Notes under the pieces: generated by a model
Seen by the model: only the letters and a program-made list of their open reading frames with translations
Told to the model about the DNA's origin: nothing
Database searches by the model: none
In this document: piece after piece, positions 15,283 to 23,432 of the stretch
How positions within the stretch are numbered: the stretch's first letter is position 1
Layout: the number at the start of each line of letters is the position of its first letter
Assembly: GCA_003978105.1 (NCBI GenBank)
Contig: QOAO01000004.1
Coordinates: 1 to 41,322, forward strand
Direction: 5' to 3'
DNA length: 41,322 bases
Source of the DNA: Thermovibrio sp.
GTDB lineage: Bacteria > Aquificota > Desulfurobacteriia > Desulfurobacteriales > Desulfurobacteriaceae
Program-made: the position numbers and the translations under genes

Positions 15283-15789
15283 TTGAAATTTAAATTCTTC
15301 TTCGTAGGTAAGATTCCCAGTAAGGCCAATTACAAAAAAATTTCCCACAGAAGAGTAAATGGAGAAATGAAGCCGTTTATAGTAAACAATCCTGCTGTTT
15401 TAAAGGCTCAGAGAGAGGCTTTATGGCAACTCCATATCCAAAAGCTTTTCTACGGGCTGGAAAAGTTTCCTATAGAGAAACCAGTTAAAGTTTCTTTAGT
15501 CTTTTTCCTATCTGGAAGGGTAAGACAGAGGGATATAGACAATGCAGAGAAGTTTGTTGGTGACATTCTTGAAAAGGGAGGAGTTTTAAAGAGGGATTCC
15601 CTCATATACAGGAAGGAGAATGTAGAAAAGAGAATAGGAATTAGGGGGTTTGATGAAGTAGTTTACATAGAAATCGAAGAGTTGAAGGAAGAGGAGAGGA
15701 TTGACCATGAAAAGGGAAAACCTAACTTTCCAGAGGAGTTTTACCAGTTTTTAAAGAAAATGAAGATGGAGCTCCCAAATGAAGGTTGA
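15283..15789 (+). CDS. rusA: RusA-family Holliday junction resolvase
   Basis: The 168-residue protein has the catalytic core of RusA: RQRDIDNAEKFVGDIL, with the Asp pair, then LKRDSLIYRKENVEKRIG, the late Asp and the basic strand. RusA dimers cut four-way DNA junctions. I use the TTG at 15283 because GGGAG is five bases upstream, rather than the earlier TTG at 15271, which overlaps that site. A charged C-terminal extension of about 40 residues is present. No phage genes are near, and RusA from Aquifex aeolicus is known to be active, so a chromosomal role in recombination is plausible here. Confidence 0.78.
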   Translation: MKFKFFFVGKIPSKANYKKISHRRVNGEMKPFIVNNPAVLKAQREALWQLHIQKLFYGLEKFPIEKPVKVSLVFFLSGRVRQRDIDNAEKFVGDILEKGGVLKRDSLIYRKENVEKRIGIRGFDEVVYIEIEELKEEERIDHEKGKPNFPEEFYQFLKKMKMELPNEG

Positions 15790-17347
15790 AATAGAGGTTA
15801 AAGTTCCTCTCGAGTACGAACTTGAGGGTGAACTGAGGAAATTGGGAATTGAAAGTTACGAAGTTGTTAGAAAGTCCATAGATGCAAGAAAAAAACCTGT
15901 TTTCATTTACAGAATTGTTACCGATTTGGAGGAGAAGAGAGCCAAAGAATTGATAGAGAAAGGGGTGGCAAGGGAGTACAAACCTGTTCCTGAACTGGTA
16001 ATACCTAAGGTTCCTAAAAAAAAGAGGATTTTGGTTGTTGGAGCTGGTCCCGCAGGGCTTTTTTCTGCCCTAATACTTTCAAAGGCAGGCCTTGAGGTTG
16101 TGGTTATTGAGAGGGGAAAACCTGTTGAGGAGAGAATTTTAGACGTAAATAGGTTCTGGAAAAGGAGAAAGTTGGATGAGAACTCAAACGTCCAGTTTGG
16201 GGAGGGCGGAGCAGGAACCTTTTCCGATGGGAAGCTTACAACGAGAGTAAAGGACAAAAAGAAGTACTTTGTCTTTAAAACACTGGTAGAGTGTGGGGCA
16301 CCAGAGGAAATTCTCTACCAGAGTAAGCCACATGTAGGAACCGATAAACTGAGGGAAGTAATACCCAACTTTAGAGAGAAGTTAAAGAGGTTAGGGGTCG
16401 ATTTTAGATTCTCTCACCTTTTAACGAGAATTTATAAGGAGGAACGTAGGATAAGTTCCGTGAAAATTAAGAACCTCATTACTGGTAAGGAGAAGGAGGA
16501 GTTCTTCGATTATATTTTTTTAGCACTTGGGAACAGTGCAAGGGATACCTTTGAAATGTTAAAGAATGCAGGAATAGAGCTCTCGGCAAAACCCTTTGCC
16601 GTTGGTTTGAGGGTAGTTCACAGGCAGAAAACGATAAACAGAATCCAGTACGGCAGAAGGTGGTTCAAGCATCCAAAACTTCCTCCTGCAGAGTACTCCT
16701 TTACTTACAAGGGAAAGGATAGGAACGTCTATACGTTTTGCATGTGTCCCGGAGGATACGTTATATGTGCATCCTCTGAAAAGTATACTGTTGTCTGCAA
16801 CGGCATGAGCAACTATAAAAGGGACAGTGGATACGCAAACAGTGCTGTTGTTGTTCAACTCTTTCCTGAGGACTTTGAGAACGACCCGTTTAAGGCAATT
16901 GAGTTCCAGAGGAACCTTGAAAGGGCAGCTTTTGTTTTAGGGGGAAGCAACTATGCTATGCCAGCCCAGAGGGTCTGGGACTTTATAAACGGCCAGAGTT
17001 CCACAGAGCTAATAGAGGGAGGTTTCATCCCAGAGATAAAGAGCGCAAGGTTGGACAGGCTCCTTCCTGAGGAGATTTCAAGACTGATAAAGGAGGCCTT
17101 CCTTCACTGGTACGAGAAGGTCTCTTTCTTTGTTCCAACAAATGCAACTCTTGTTGGAGTTGAAACGAGGACCTCATCTCCCGTAAGAATTTTGAGAAAC
17201 GGTGACTACACATCAGTTTCTGCAGGAAACCTCTATCCGATTGGTGAGGGGGCTGGATACGCAGGGGGAATAACAAGCTCTGCAATAGATGGAATAAACG
17301 GAGCTCTCTCCCTTTTGGAAAAACTCAATTTGAAAACAGAGGTTTAG
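15779..17347 (+). CDS. FAD-dependent dehydrogenase of the COG2509 group
   Basis: The 522-residue flavoprotein has an N-terminal basic/acidic domain of about 80 residues, then the dinucleotide motif ILVVGAGPAGLFSALILSKAG, VVVIERG, and NVQFGEGGAGTFSDGKLTTR, the signature of this uncharacterised oxidoreductase group. The late YPIGEGAGYAGGITSSAIDG closes the FAD site. The substrate is unknown. It overlaps rusA by 11 bases, with GGAG eight bases before the ATG, and overlaps the convergent TerC-like gene by 23 bases at the 3' end. Confidence 0.82.
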   Translation: MKVEIEVKVPLEYELEGELRKLGIESYEVVRKSIDARKKPVFIYRIVTDLEEKRAKELIEKGVAREYKPVPELVIPKVPKKKRILVVGAGPAGLFSALILSKAGLEVVVIERGKPVEERILDVNRFWKRRKLDENSNVQFGEGGAGTFSDGKLTTRVKDKKKYFVFKTLVECGAPEEILYQSKPHVGTDKLREVIPNFREKLKRLGVDFRFSHLLTRIYKEERRISSVKIKNLITGKEKEEFFDYIFLALGNSARDTFEMLKNAGIELSAKPFAVGLRVVHRQKTINRIQYGRRWFKHPKLPPAEYSFTYKGKDRNVYTFCMCPGGYVICASSEKYTVVCNGMSNYKRDSGYANSAVVVQLFPEDFENDPFKAIEFQRNLERAAFVLGGSNYAMPAQRVWDFINGQSSTELIEGGFIPEIKSARLDRLLPEEISRLIKEAFLHWYEKVSFFVPTNATLVGVETRTSSPVRILRNGDYTSVSAGNLYPIGEGAGYAGGITSSAIDGINGALSLLEKLNLKTEV

Positions 17348-18320
17348 TCCTCCTAATTGAGGAATAAAGTGAAGAGAGAATGAATATTAGAGCGAGAGAG
17401 CTCATAACAAACTCAGGAATTGGTTTGAAGAGTTCCTCAAGCATCATAATTCCAAGAGCTCCTATTCCCCAGTGGGCTCCGTGCTCCAAGTATGGAAACT
17501 GGCTCAACTTTCCAGATTCAACAAAGTAGAGTGTTAGGGAACGGAGTATAAAGGCACCCACAGAGAGACCTAAAGTGATGATAACTAAGTTCTGGCTAAC
17601 TGCAAATGCTCCAACGGTACCGTCCAAGGAACAGGATGCGTCGAGGAGCTCTAAATAGATGAAGGCTCCAATTCCGGCATCCAAGTTTTTCTTTTCCTTA
17701 AAGTAGTCTAAAGCCCCCTTAACGTAGTGAACCAACTCGAAGAGTAGAATTCCAACAATCATTGAGAGGATAGTGTTTGAGTCCTTTTTAAACATTCCTA
17801 TTAGAAAAACTACAGATAACCCTACTATTAATCTGATTTCTCCCAACTTTGCAAGTTTAACTGCCCCCTCCTCGAAGAATCTTATCCAATGGAGCTCCTT
17901 TGTTGAGTCAAAGAGCCACTTTAAGAAAACCATTAGGAGGAAGGAGCCTCCAAATGCGAGAATTAAAGGTTCTGATGACTCCAAATGGTGAGCGTAAACC
18001 TCTGGCTCTGCAAGAGCTATTTCAACGACCTTTTCAATTGAGAGGCCGGATGTAACCGAAACTATTAAAACTGGAAATAGGAACCTCATTCCAAAAACTG
18101 CAACAACCATTCCCCAAGTTAAAAACCTTCTTCTCCAAACTCTCGTTAAACCTGTAAGAATAACTGCATTCATTACTGCATTGTCAAAGGAGAGGGAGAT
18201 TTCCAATAGAGAAAGGGTAGTTCCTTCAAAGACTCCCTTTATTCCCATGTAGAGAAACTCTAAAAACCAGCTGACAAGGAGAATTACTAAAAACTCCGCT
18301 ATGAGCCTCTTCAACTTCAA
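17325..18320 (-). CDS. TerC-family integral membrane protein (DUF475-like)
   Basis: The 331-residue protein has about nine membrane segments and two related acidic motifs, LEISLSFDNAVMNAVIL and YLELLDASCSLDGTVGAFA, which is the TerC/DUF475 layout. TerC proteins are tied to tellurite resistance and to metal (often manganese) export during protein secretion; which applies here is unknown. The TTG start has GGAGGT seven bases upstream, in the end of the heptosyltransferase gene, and follows its TGA directly. It is the third gene of rubredoxin-GT9-TerC. Confidence 0.78.
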   Translation of the reverse strand: MKLKRLIAEFLVILLVSWFLEFLYMGIKGVFEGTTLSLLEISLSFDNAVMNAVILTGLTRVWRRRFLTWGMVVAVFGMRFLFPVLIVSVTSGLSIEKVVEIALAEPEVYAHHLESSEPLILAFGGSFLLMVFLKWLFDSTKELHWIRFFEEGAVKLAKLGEIRLIVGLSVVFLIGMFKKDSNTILSMIVGILLFELVHYVKGALDYFKEKKNLDAGIGAFIYLELLDASCSLDGTVGAFAVSQNLVIITLGLSVGAFILRSLTLYFVESGKLSQFPYLEHGAHWGIGALGIMMLEELFKPIPEFVMSSLALIFILSSLYSSIRRTKPLFSN

Positions 18321-19289
18321 TCAGTTTACCTCCATAAGAGAGAAGAGTTTATCTACAACCTTTTTCGGAGGTATATTAAAACATCTCTGCTCCTTACACC
18401 TTGTCTTTCCGTGTAGTGAACACGGTGAGCACGGAAGGTTGAGAGTAATGGAAATTCCCTCGTCAGGATAAGGGGCAAATCCAAACGCAGGATGTGTGGG
18501 TCCAAATATTGAAACAACTGGAACCTTAAGAGCTCTGGCTATATGAACAACTGCAGAGTCGTTTGAAATGACCCCCTTGGTTAGAGAAATTAGGGCTAAA
18601 CTTTCACTTAAAGTTAGCTTTCCGCAGAAGTTTAGAACTCCTTCCCCTTCAAGTTCCTTTCCTAAGTTTTCTTCCTCCTTTCCACCAACTACAACTGGAT
18701 GAAATCCCTTTCTTTTTACCTCTCCTATAACCTCCCTAAATTTTTTTAGTGGATACCTCTTTGTTTCCCACCTCGCTCCCGGTGAAAGTGCAATTAGATT
18801 CTCAGGAAGCTTTTTTTTAAACTCCTTCCGGATTTTTAAATTTGGATAGAGAACAGGACGAGGATTCTCCACCTCGATACCTGCCCTTTTGAGGGCTGTT
18901 GCATAGAGTTCAGGAACGTACAGCCACTTTGATTTAAAGGGTTTGAATAATACCATTATTCTTCTTAAAAAACTCTTCTTTTCGTAAACGTAGGTTTTAA
19001 ATGGAAGGAACTTCCTCAGGAGTTTTGTCCTTAGGACATTGTGAAGGTCTATTCCAAACTCGTAGTTTTGGAGCTCCTCAGCCAAACTCCTAATCTGGGA
19101 AAGGGACTTTAAACCTTTCCTGTCAACCTCTAAAACCCTGTCAATAAACGGTTGATTTCTTAAAATCTCTCCGAAGGGCTTAAAGGTTAAAAAATCGACA
19201 GAAAATCCCATCTCCTTTAGTGGAGAGAGGACAGACGTTGTCAGGACAACATCTCCTAAGGAGGAAAACCTAACTACTAAAATTCTCAT
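18321..19289 (-). CDS. Family 9 glycosyltransferase (LPS heptosyltransferase)
   Basis: The 322-residue GT-B enzyme shows the WaaC/WaaF pattern: [15 protein letters not shown] at the start, [56 protein letters not shown], and a Cys-rich end [19 protein letters not shown]. It probably transfers an ADP-heptose to the LPS inner core, which fits a diderm cell and the two glycosyltransferases at 8933-10736. Its ATG overlaps the rubredoxin stop (ATGA). WaaC, WaaF and WaaQ cannot be told apart from sequence reading alone. Confidence 0.85.
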   Translation of the reverse strand: MRILVVRFSSLGDVVLTTSVLSPLKEMGFSVDFLTFKPFGEILRNQPFIDRVLEVDRKGLKSLSQIRSLAEELQNYEFGIDLHNVLRTKLLRKFLPFKTYVYEKKSFLRRIMVLFKPFKSKWLYVPELYATALKRAGIEVENPRPVLYPNLKIRKEFKKKLPENLIALSPGARWETKRYPLKKFREVIGEVKRKGFHPVVVGGKEEENLGKELEGEGVLNFCGKLTLSESLALISLTKGVISNDSAVVHIARALKVPVVSIFGPTHPAFGFAPYPDEGISITLNLPCSPCSLHGKTRCKEQRCFNIPPKKVVDKLFSLMEVN

Positions 19290-19462
19290 TCATCCACGGG
19301 CTCAAACTTGTCCTTAGAAGCTCCACAAACAGGACATACCCACTCGTCAGGTATTGCCTCAAAAGGAGTTCCTGGAGGAATATTGTTATCAGGGTCACCC
19401 TCATCGACGTTGTATATGTAACCGCAAACCGTACATCTCCAAAGTTTGTGCCTTATTTCCAT
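19286..19462 (-). CDS. Rubredoxin
   Basis: A 58-residue rubredoxin. The iron is held by two Cys-x2-Cys-Gly knuckles, [14 protein letters not shown] and [15 protein letters not shown], separated by the usual 29-residue stretch with [13 protein letters not shown]. It carries single electrons in the cytoplasm, commonly for oxidative-stress defence in anaerobes. GGAGG lies six bases before the ATG, and its TGA overlaps the heptosyltransferase start. Confidence 0.95.
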   Translation of the reverse strand: MEIRHKLWRCTVCGYIYNVDEGDPDNNIPPGTPFEAIPDEWVCPVCGASKDKFEPVDE

Positions 19463-19516
19463 TTTCTTCCTCCATTCTAAGGGATTAACTTTAAATTATG
19501 AATTTTTGAGGTAGAT

Positions 19517-19948
19517 ATGAAGGGAAAGGAAATAGTAAGACTAAAAACTGTTGTTTTAAAGCCTAAGGCACCAATCAGGAGGTACGACGTATTTGCAGAG
19601 TACAACAGGATAAAGGCAATCAAGGAGTTTGGCTTTACTGAGGACGAGGCTAAGGCCTACGGTTTAGCAGTTGCAAAGGTTGTTGCTGCAAGGAAGTTCT
19701 TCGGCCACAGAATTAAGTATAGAGGAGCTACAAGGGCCTACTTAGAGGGAAGGACGACAGAGAAGTGGTGGAGGAAACTCGCAACGCCTTCGGAATTTGA
19801 CGAGAAAATTATCCAAAGAATGGGAGAGGACTTCTACTATAAGGTCTTTAGGCCAACGTTAGAGAGGCTGTACGAGGAAGGGAAGGACTACATGGAAATA
19901 AGGGACTCTGTTAGGGAGGAGTGGAATAAACTTCTGGAGGAAGAATAG
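19517..19948 (+). CDS. Conserved-looking protein of unknown function
   Basis: The 143-residue cytoplasmic protein is rich in Lys, Arg and Glu and predicted mostly helical, with segments such as FTEDEAKAYGLAVAKVVAARKF and GRTTEKWWRKLATPSEFDEKI. I do not recognise a family; no signal peptide or membrane helix is present. GAGGT is four bases before the ATG. The stop overlaps the GTG of the DUF503 gene, so the two share a transcript and perhaps a role. Confidence 0.6.
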   Translation: MKGKEIVRLKTVVLKPKAPIRRYDVFAEYNRIKAIKEFGFTEDEAKAYGLAVAKVVAARKFFGHRIKYRGATRAYLEGRTTEKWWRKLATPSEFDEKIIQRMGEDFYYKVFRPTLERLYEEGKDYMEIRDSVREEWNKLLEEE

Positions 19949-20235
19949 TGGCATCAGTTATTGGCTATTTAGAGATGGAAATCCAGATTCCCCACGCTCA
20001 CTCACTCAAGGAGAAGAGGGGAACGGTTAAGAGGATTGTTGAGAGGTTAAAGGGGAAGTTCAACGTATCAGTCAGCGAAATAGGGGAACAAGACAAATGG
20101 CAGAGGAGTGTTATTGCTGTTGTTACCGTTGGAACGAGCAAAAAGGTTGTTGATTCAACGTTAGAAAAGAGCGTAGAGTTTGTTGAATCCCTCTATCCCG
20201 GTTTTCTAATTAACTATCACAAGGAAATTTTTTAA
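19948..20235 (+). CDS. DUF503 / YlxP-family protein
   Basis: The 95-residue protein matches the DUF503 pattern: IGYLEMEIQIPHAHSLKEKRGTVKRIVERLKGKFNVSVSEIGEQDKWQRSVIAVV. In Firmicutes the gene sits beside rbfA and infB, hinting at ribosome assembly; the exact role is not known. The GTG start overlaps the TAG of the preceding gene, with GAGGAAGAA upstream. Confidence 0.85.
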   Translation: MASVIGYLEMEIQIPHAHSLKEKRGTVKRIVERLKGKFNVSVSEIGEQDKWQRSVIAVVTVGTSKKVVDSTLEKSVEFVESLYPGFLINYHKEIF

Positions 20236-20240
20236 ATTTC

Positions 20241-20268
20241 TTGACTTTTGAGAAGTTGCACTTATTTT
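20241..20268 (+). promoter_or_regulatory. Possible promoter for mutS2
   Basis: TTGACT (20241-20246) and TATTTT (20263-20268), 16 bases apart, lie just after the DUF503 stop and about 40 bases before the mutS2 ATG. The match is fair. Confidence 0.45.
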
Positions 20269-20305
20269 TTCCCAAAAAACTAACCTTTAAACCATCTGGA
20301 GCTAA

Positions 20306-22573
20306 ATGGAAAAGGTATTAAGGACTTTAGAGTTCGACAAATTTCTCTTCGAGACTCAAAAGTTTGCTAAGAGTGAAAGAGGTAAAAAGGCAGTCCTTGA
20401 GTTAAGACCTAAAACGGACCTTCATGAGGTTGAGAGGGAGCTCTCCATAACCGATACGTTTGTTAAACTCCTTTCTGAAAGGAATATTCCCTTAGAAACT
20501 TTCCCAGACATTTCAAATGTTGTTGAAAAGTTAAAGGTTCCTGGAGTTCTCCTATCTTCGGAGGAATTCTTAAACCTCTTGAAGGTATTAAACCAATCTG
20601 CCGTTTTAAAAAATTTCTTTTCCTCCCTTGAAGAAAGGTACGAGAGAATAAAGTGGATAGGGGAAAATCTACGGGATTTGAAGGAGCTCCGCGAGAAACT
20701 GAACAGAACAATTGATGAAACGGGGGAAATTCTTGATTCAGCTTCTCCCAAGCTGAGGTCTATCAGGCGTTCAATACTCGTAACTTCCGAGAGGATAAAA
20801 GAGAAGCTCCAGTCAATAGTAAACAGAAACGAGGATTTATGCCCAGACAGGATAGTTACTGAGAGGGAAGGTAGATACGTCATCCTTGTAAAGCCCCACT
20901 TTAAAAAGAGATTTCAGGGAATAGTTCACGATAGGTCATCGTCGGGCCATACACTTTACGTAGAGCCACTCTCTGTTGTCCCTGATAACAACAAGTTGAG
21001 AGAGCTTAGGAGTGAGGAGAAGGAAGAGATAAAGAGAATTCTGAAAGAACTCTCCTCACTGGTCTCAGAGTACCGGAAGGAAATTTCCAATAACTTCAGA
21101 ATACTAATTGAAGTAGACAAACGTTATGCAGTTTCCTATATGAGCTTAAAGTTAAAGGGAACAAAGCCTGAGATTGGAAGCTTCCTGAATCTAAGGGATG
21201 CTAAACATCCACTTCTCCTCCTTTCAGGGAAGGAGGTAGTTCCCGTAGATATAAAGCTCAAAAAGGGACTGGTCATAACTGGTCCTAACACTGGTGGGAA
21301 GACTGTAACCTTGAAAACAATAGGCCTTCTATCTCTAATGGTTCAAACGGGATTTCTCATCCCCGTAGCCGAAGGGAGCTCTGTAAGGTTATTTAAGAAC
21401 TGGTTTGCAGATATAGGGGACGAACAGAGCATCGAACAGTCCCTTTCAACCTTCAGCGGGCACATAAGGAACATTTCTAAGATTTTAAAGGGCGCAGATG
21501 AGAACTCATTAGTCCTCCTTGATGAACTCGGAGCAGGTACAGACCCGATTGAAGGTTCAACGTTGGCCATTGCAATTCTCTCCTACTTAAAGAGAAAGGA
21601 AGTAAAAATGGTTGCTACAACCCACTTTACTCCGGTGAAGCTATTTGCATACAAGGACGACTACTACGAGGTTGCTACGGTCCTGTTTGATGAGGGAACG
21701 CTAAAACCACTCTACAAACTTGCCTATGGAATAGTCGGCAGGAGTTTCGCCCTGATAATTGCCAAGAGGTACGGAATTCCAGACGAGGTAATAGAAATTG
21801 CACGGGGGCTTCTGACGAGCGAGGATAGGTTAGCCGATGACATTCTTAAAGCCCTTGAGGAGGAGTACAAGAGGTTAGATGAGGAAAGGAAGGAGGTTGA
21901 GAGGTTAAAGAGGGAATTGGAGGAGAAGAAGGAGGAGTTCCTTAGAAAGGAAAGAGAGTTAAGGGAAAAGCTGAAGGAGGAGCTCTCTACGTACATTGAG
22001 GAGCTTGAGAGGAGAACAGAGGAAGCTTTAAGGGAGAAGGAGTCAGAGAGGGCAAGACAGAAGTTTAAAAAGGTCGTTGTAAGCGTACGAAATAGGGCCA
22101 ACGTTCTCAGTGAGATAAAGCCAAAGAGGGAAGTAAAGGTTGGGGACACGGTTAAATTACTAAAGAGCGGAAGGAAAGGAAAGGTTGTATCGATAGATAC
22201 CGGAAGGAAAACCGCTCTTGTTCAGATTGGTGGGTTAAAGGTTGAAGCGAAACTCTCTCAGGTTGAGCCTGTTGATGAGGTCGAGGAGAGAAAGGAAAGG
22301 GTAAGTGTCAATGTTCAAAGACCTGGTAGGTTCTTTCCGGAACTCAAAGTGTTGGGAATGAGGGGAGAGGAAGCATTGAGGGCTGTTGAGAAGTTCCTCG
22401 ACGATGCAAACATCGTAGGAGTCAAGGAGGTAAAGATAGTCCACGGTTATGGCGAGGGGATTCTAAAGAGGTTAATCAGGGATTACTTAAAAGAGTCCCC
22501 TTACGTAAAGAGGTTTAGAGGAGGGAAACCTTCGGAGGGAGGAGACGGAGTAACGATTGTAGAACTTTATTGA
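20306..22573 (+). CDS. mutS2: MutS2 ATPase/nuclease
   Basis: The 755-residue protein has the MutS core without mismatch-recognition domains: the clamp, then Walker A GPNTGGKTVTLKTIGLL, the STFSGHIRNI loop, Walker B LVLLDELGAGTDP, a coiled coil (about 510-600), a KOW-like domain (VKVGDTVKLLKSGRKGKVVSID) and a C-terminal Smr domain (LKVLGMRGEEALRAVEKFL ... VHGYGEGILKRLI). MutS2 is linked to recombination control and, in some bacteria, to rescue of collided ribosomes. The usual LDLRG nuclease motif of the Smr domain reads LKVLG here. GGAG precedes the ATG. The 3' end overlaps the convergent ferredoxin remnant by 87 bases. Confidence 0.93.
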   Translation: MEKVLRTLEFDKFLFETQKFAKSERGKKAVLELRPKTDLHEVERELSITDTFVKLLSERNIPLETFPDISNVVEKLKVPGVLLSSEEFLNLLKVLNQSAVLKNFFSSLEERYERIKWIGENLRDLKELREKLNRTIDETGEILDSASPKLRSIRRSILVTSERIKEKLQSIVNRNEDLCPDRIVTEREGRYVILVKPHFKKRFQGIVHDRSSSGHTLYVEPLSVVPDNNKLRELRSEEKEEIKRILKELSSLVSEYRKEISNNFRILIEVDKRYAVSYMSLKLKGTKPEIGSFLNLRDAKHPLLLLSGKEVVPVDIKLKKGLVITGPNTGGKTVTLKTIGLLSLMVQTGFLIPVAEGSSVRLFKNWFADIGDEQSIEQSLSTFSGHIRNISKILKGADENSLVLLDELGAGTDPIEGSTLAIAILSYLKRKEVKMVATTHFTPVKLFAYKDDYYEVATVLFDEGTLKPLYKLAYGIVGRSFALIIAKRYGIPDEVIEIARGLLTSEDRLADDILKALEEEYKRLDEERKEVERLKRELEEKKEEFLRKERELREKLKEELSTYIEELERRTEEALREKESERARQKFKKVVVSVRNRANVLSEIKPKREVKVGDTVKLLKSGRKGKVVSIDTGRKTALVQIGGLKVEAKLSQVEPVDEVEERKERVSVNVQRPGRFFPELKVLGMRGEEALRAVEKFLDDANIVGVKEVKIVHGYGEGILKRLIRDYLKESPYVKRFRGGKPSEGGDGVTIVELY

Positions 22574-22887
22574 TTCTCTCGTAACTCTTTTAACTTCCCT
22601 TTTACCTTCTTTAAAATCCTTTTTTTTAATTAGTTCTTTAACATAGTTCCTGTCGGGGAATGAAATGGCGTTGAAAACACACCAAACCTCACACGAAGTA
22701 CATCCAACCATACACTGAAGAGGTCTTGCAACAACAGACTCTCTCCTTTCAAAATCGTAGTCAAAGACCTTCCTTCCGCAGCTTAAAAAGCACATTCCAC
22801 ACCCTACGCACTTACTCTCGTCAATTTTCGGATGCCACCCCTTGGTACTCCCCACCAGTAAGCGAACTTTTCTGGCAACTGGGACAT
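22487..22887 (-). pseudogene. 4Fe-4S ferredoxin with a frameshift near the start
   Basis: The downstream frame (22487-22855, only a GTG start, no ribosome site) encodes ferredoxin clusters KCVGCGMCFLSCGRKVF and CMVGCTSCEVWCVFNAISFPD. Just upstream, an ATG at 22887 with AGGAGG six bases before it opens another frame, MSQLPEKFAYWWGVPRGG, which stops after 27 codons. Related ferredoxins have one continuous protein in which a 'W-G-V-P-R' start leads into 'W-P-x-I-D-x-x-C-x-G-C'. Here CCA AGG GG is followed directly by TGG CAT CCG AAA ATT GAC, so an indel of about 10 bases has broken the frame. The 3' end runs into mutS2 in antisense. Translation from the GTG could still give a shortened protein. 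Confidence 0.65.
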
Positions 22888-22910
22888 TTTGTTCCTCCTA
22901 ATCTAAAGTT

Positions 22911-23339
22911 TTAATTGGAAGGAGGTTCTCTCCTCTTTATGACTCCTGCTCTACCGAAGCTAAGCATAACTGTAGGTATCCTATTGTAAGGAAAACCTAT
23001 TTTTGAGCAAGCGTTGTGATAAGTGCACTAAAGGTACCGTATGCACATCCGCAAACCTCAAAGAGTTTTGCACTTGTTGAACCAACCTTTGTATGGGAAC
23101 ATGCAGACTTACATGCCAAATCAGCAACTTTTGGGGTTTAGTTCTTTATAGGGAAACGGAGGGGAGGGAAGCCTTAACTGCTGTAGTTGTGTTGACTGCT
23201 CAGCATTAGCCTGAGATGATGTTGTTGCACCACTACCTCCTCCACAGGAAGTAATAACCGGAGCTAAAACTCCTCCAGCAACACGACCGATTCCAACAAG
23301 TTCCAAGTTCCTTAGAAACTCACGCCTTTTCTTATCCAT
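22911..23339 (-). pseudogene. Decayed Tat lipoprotein of the C_GCAxxG_C_C redox family
   Basis: From the ATG at 23339 (GGGGAG seven bases upstream) the frame reads KKRREFLRNL...AGGVLAPVITSCGGG, a Tat-type signal with a lipobox-like Cys, and ends FPYKELNPKSC-stop. Removing one base from AAAA (23129-23132) continues it as NPKVADLACKSACSHTK ... EVCGCAYGTFSALITTLAQK-stop. Adding one A to the run at 23000-23004 continues again as KIGFPYNRIPTVMLSFGRAGV. These pieces in order match the Tat-exported C_GCAxxG_C_C family. The late conserved Cys-Gly-Ala segment is missing. Two homopolymer shifts and a lost end indicate decay, or less likely sequencing error. With the ferredoxin remnant it fills the 859 bases between mutS2 and the cytochrome. 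Confidence 0.65.
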
Positions 23340-23402
23340 AACTTATCTCCCCAATACAGTTACCTTAAAACTTACCTTTCCCGTTCCTACTGACACTTAC
23401 TT

Positions 23403-23424
23403 AAAAAAACCCGGCAGGGCCGGG
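23403..23424 (-). terminator. Intrinsic terminator of the octaheme cytochrome gene
   Basis: On the minus strand CCCGGC-CCT-GCCGGG is followed by seven T. It starts nine bases past the stop codon and separates the intact cytochrome from the two decayed genes. Confidence 0.85.
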
Positions 23425-23432
23425 CAGATAAG

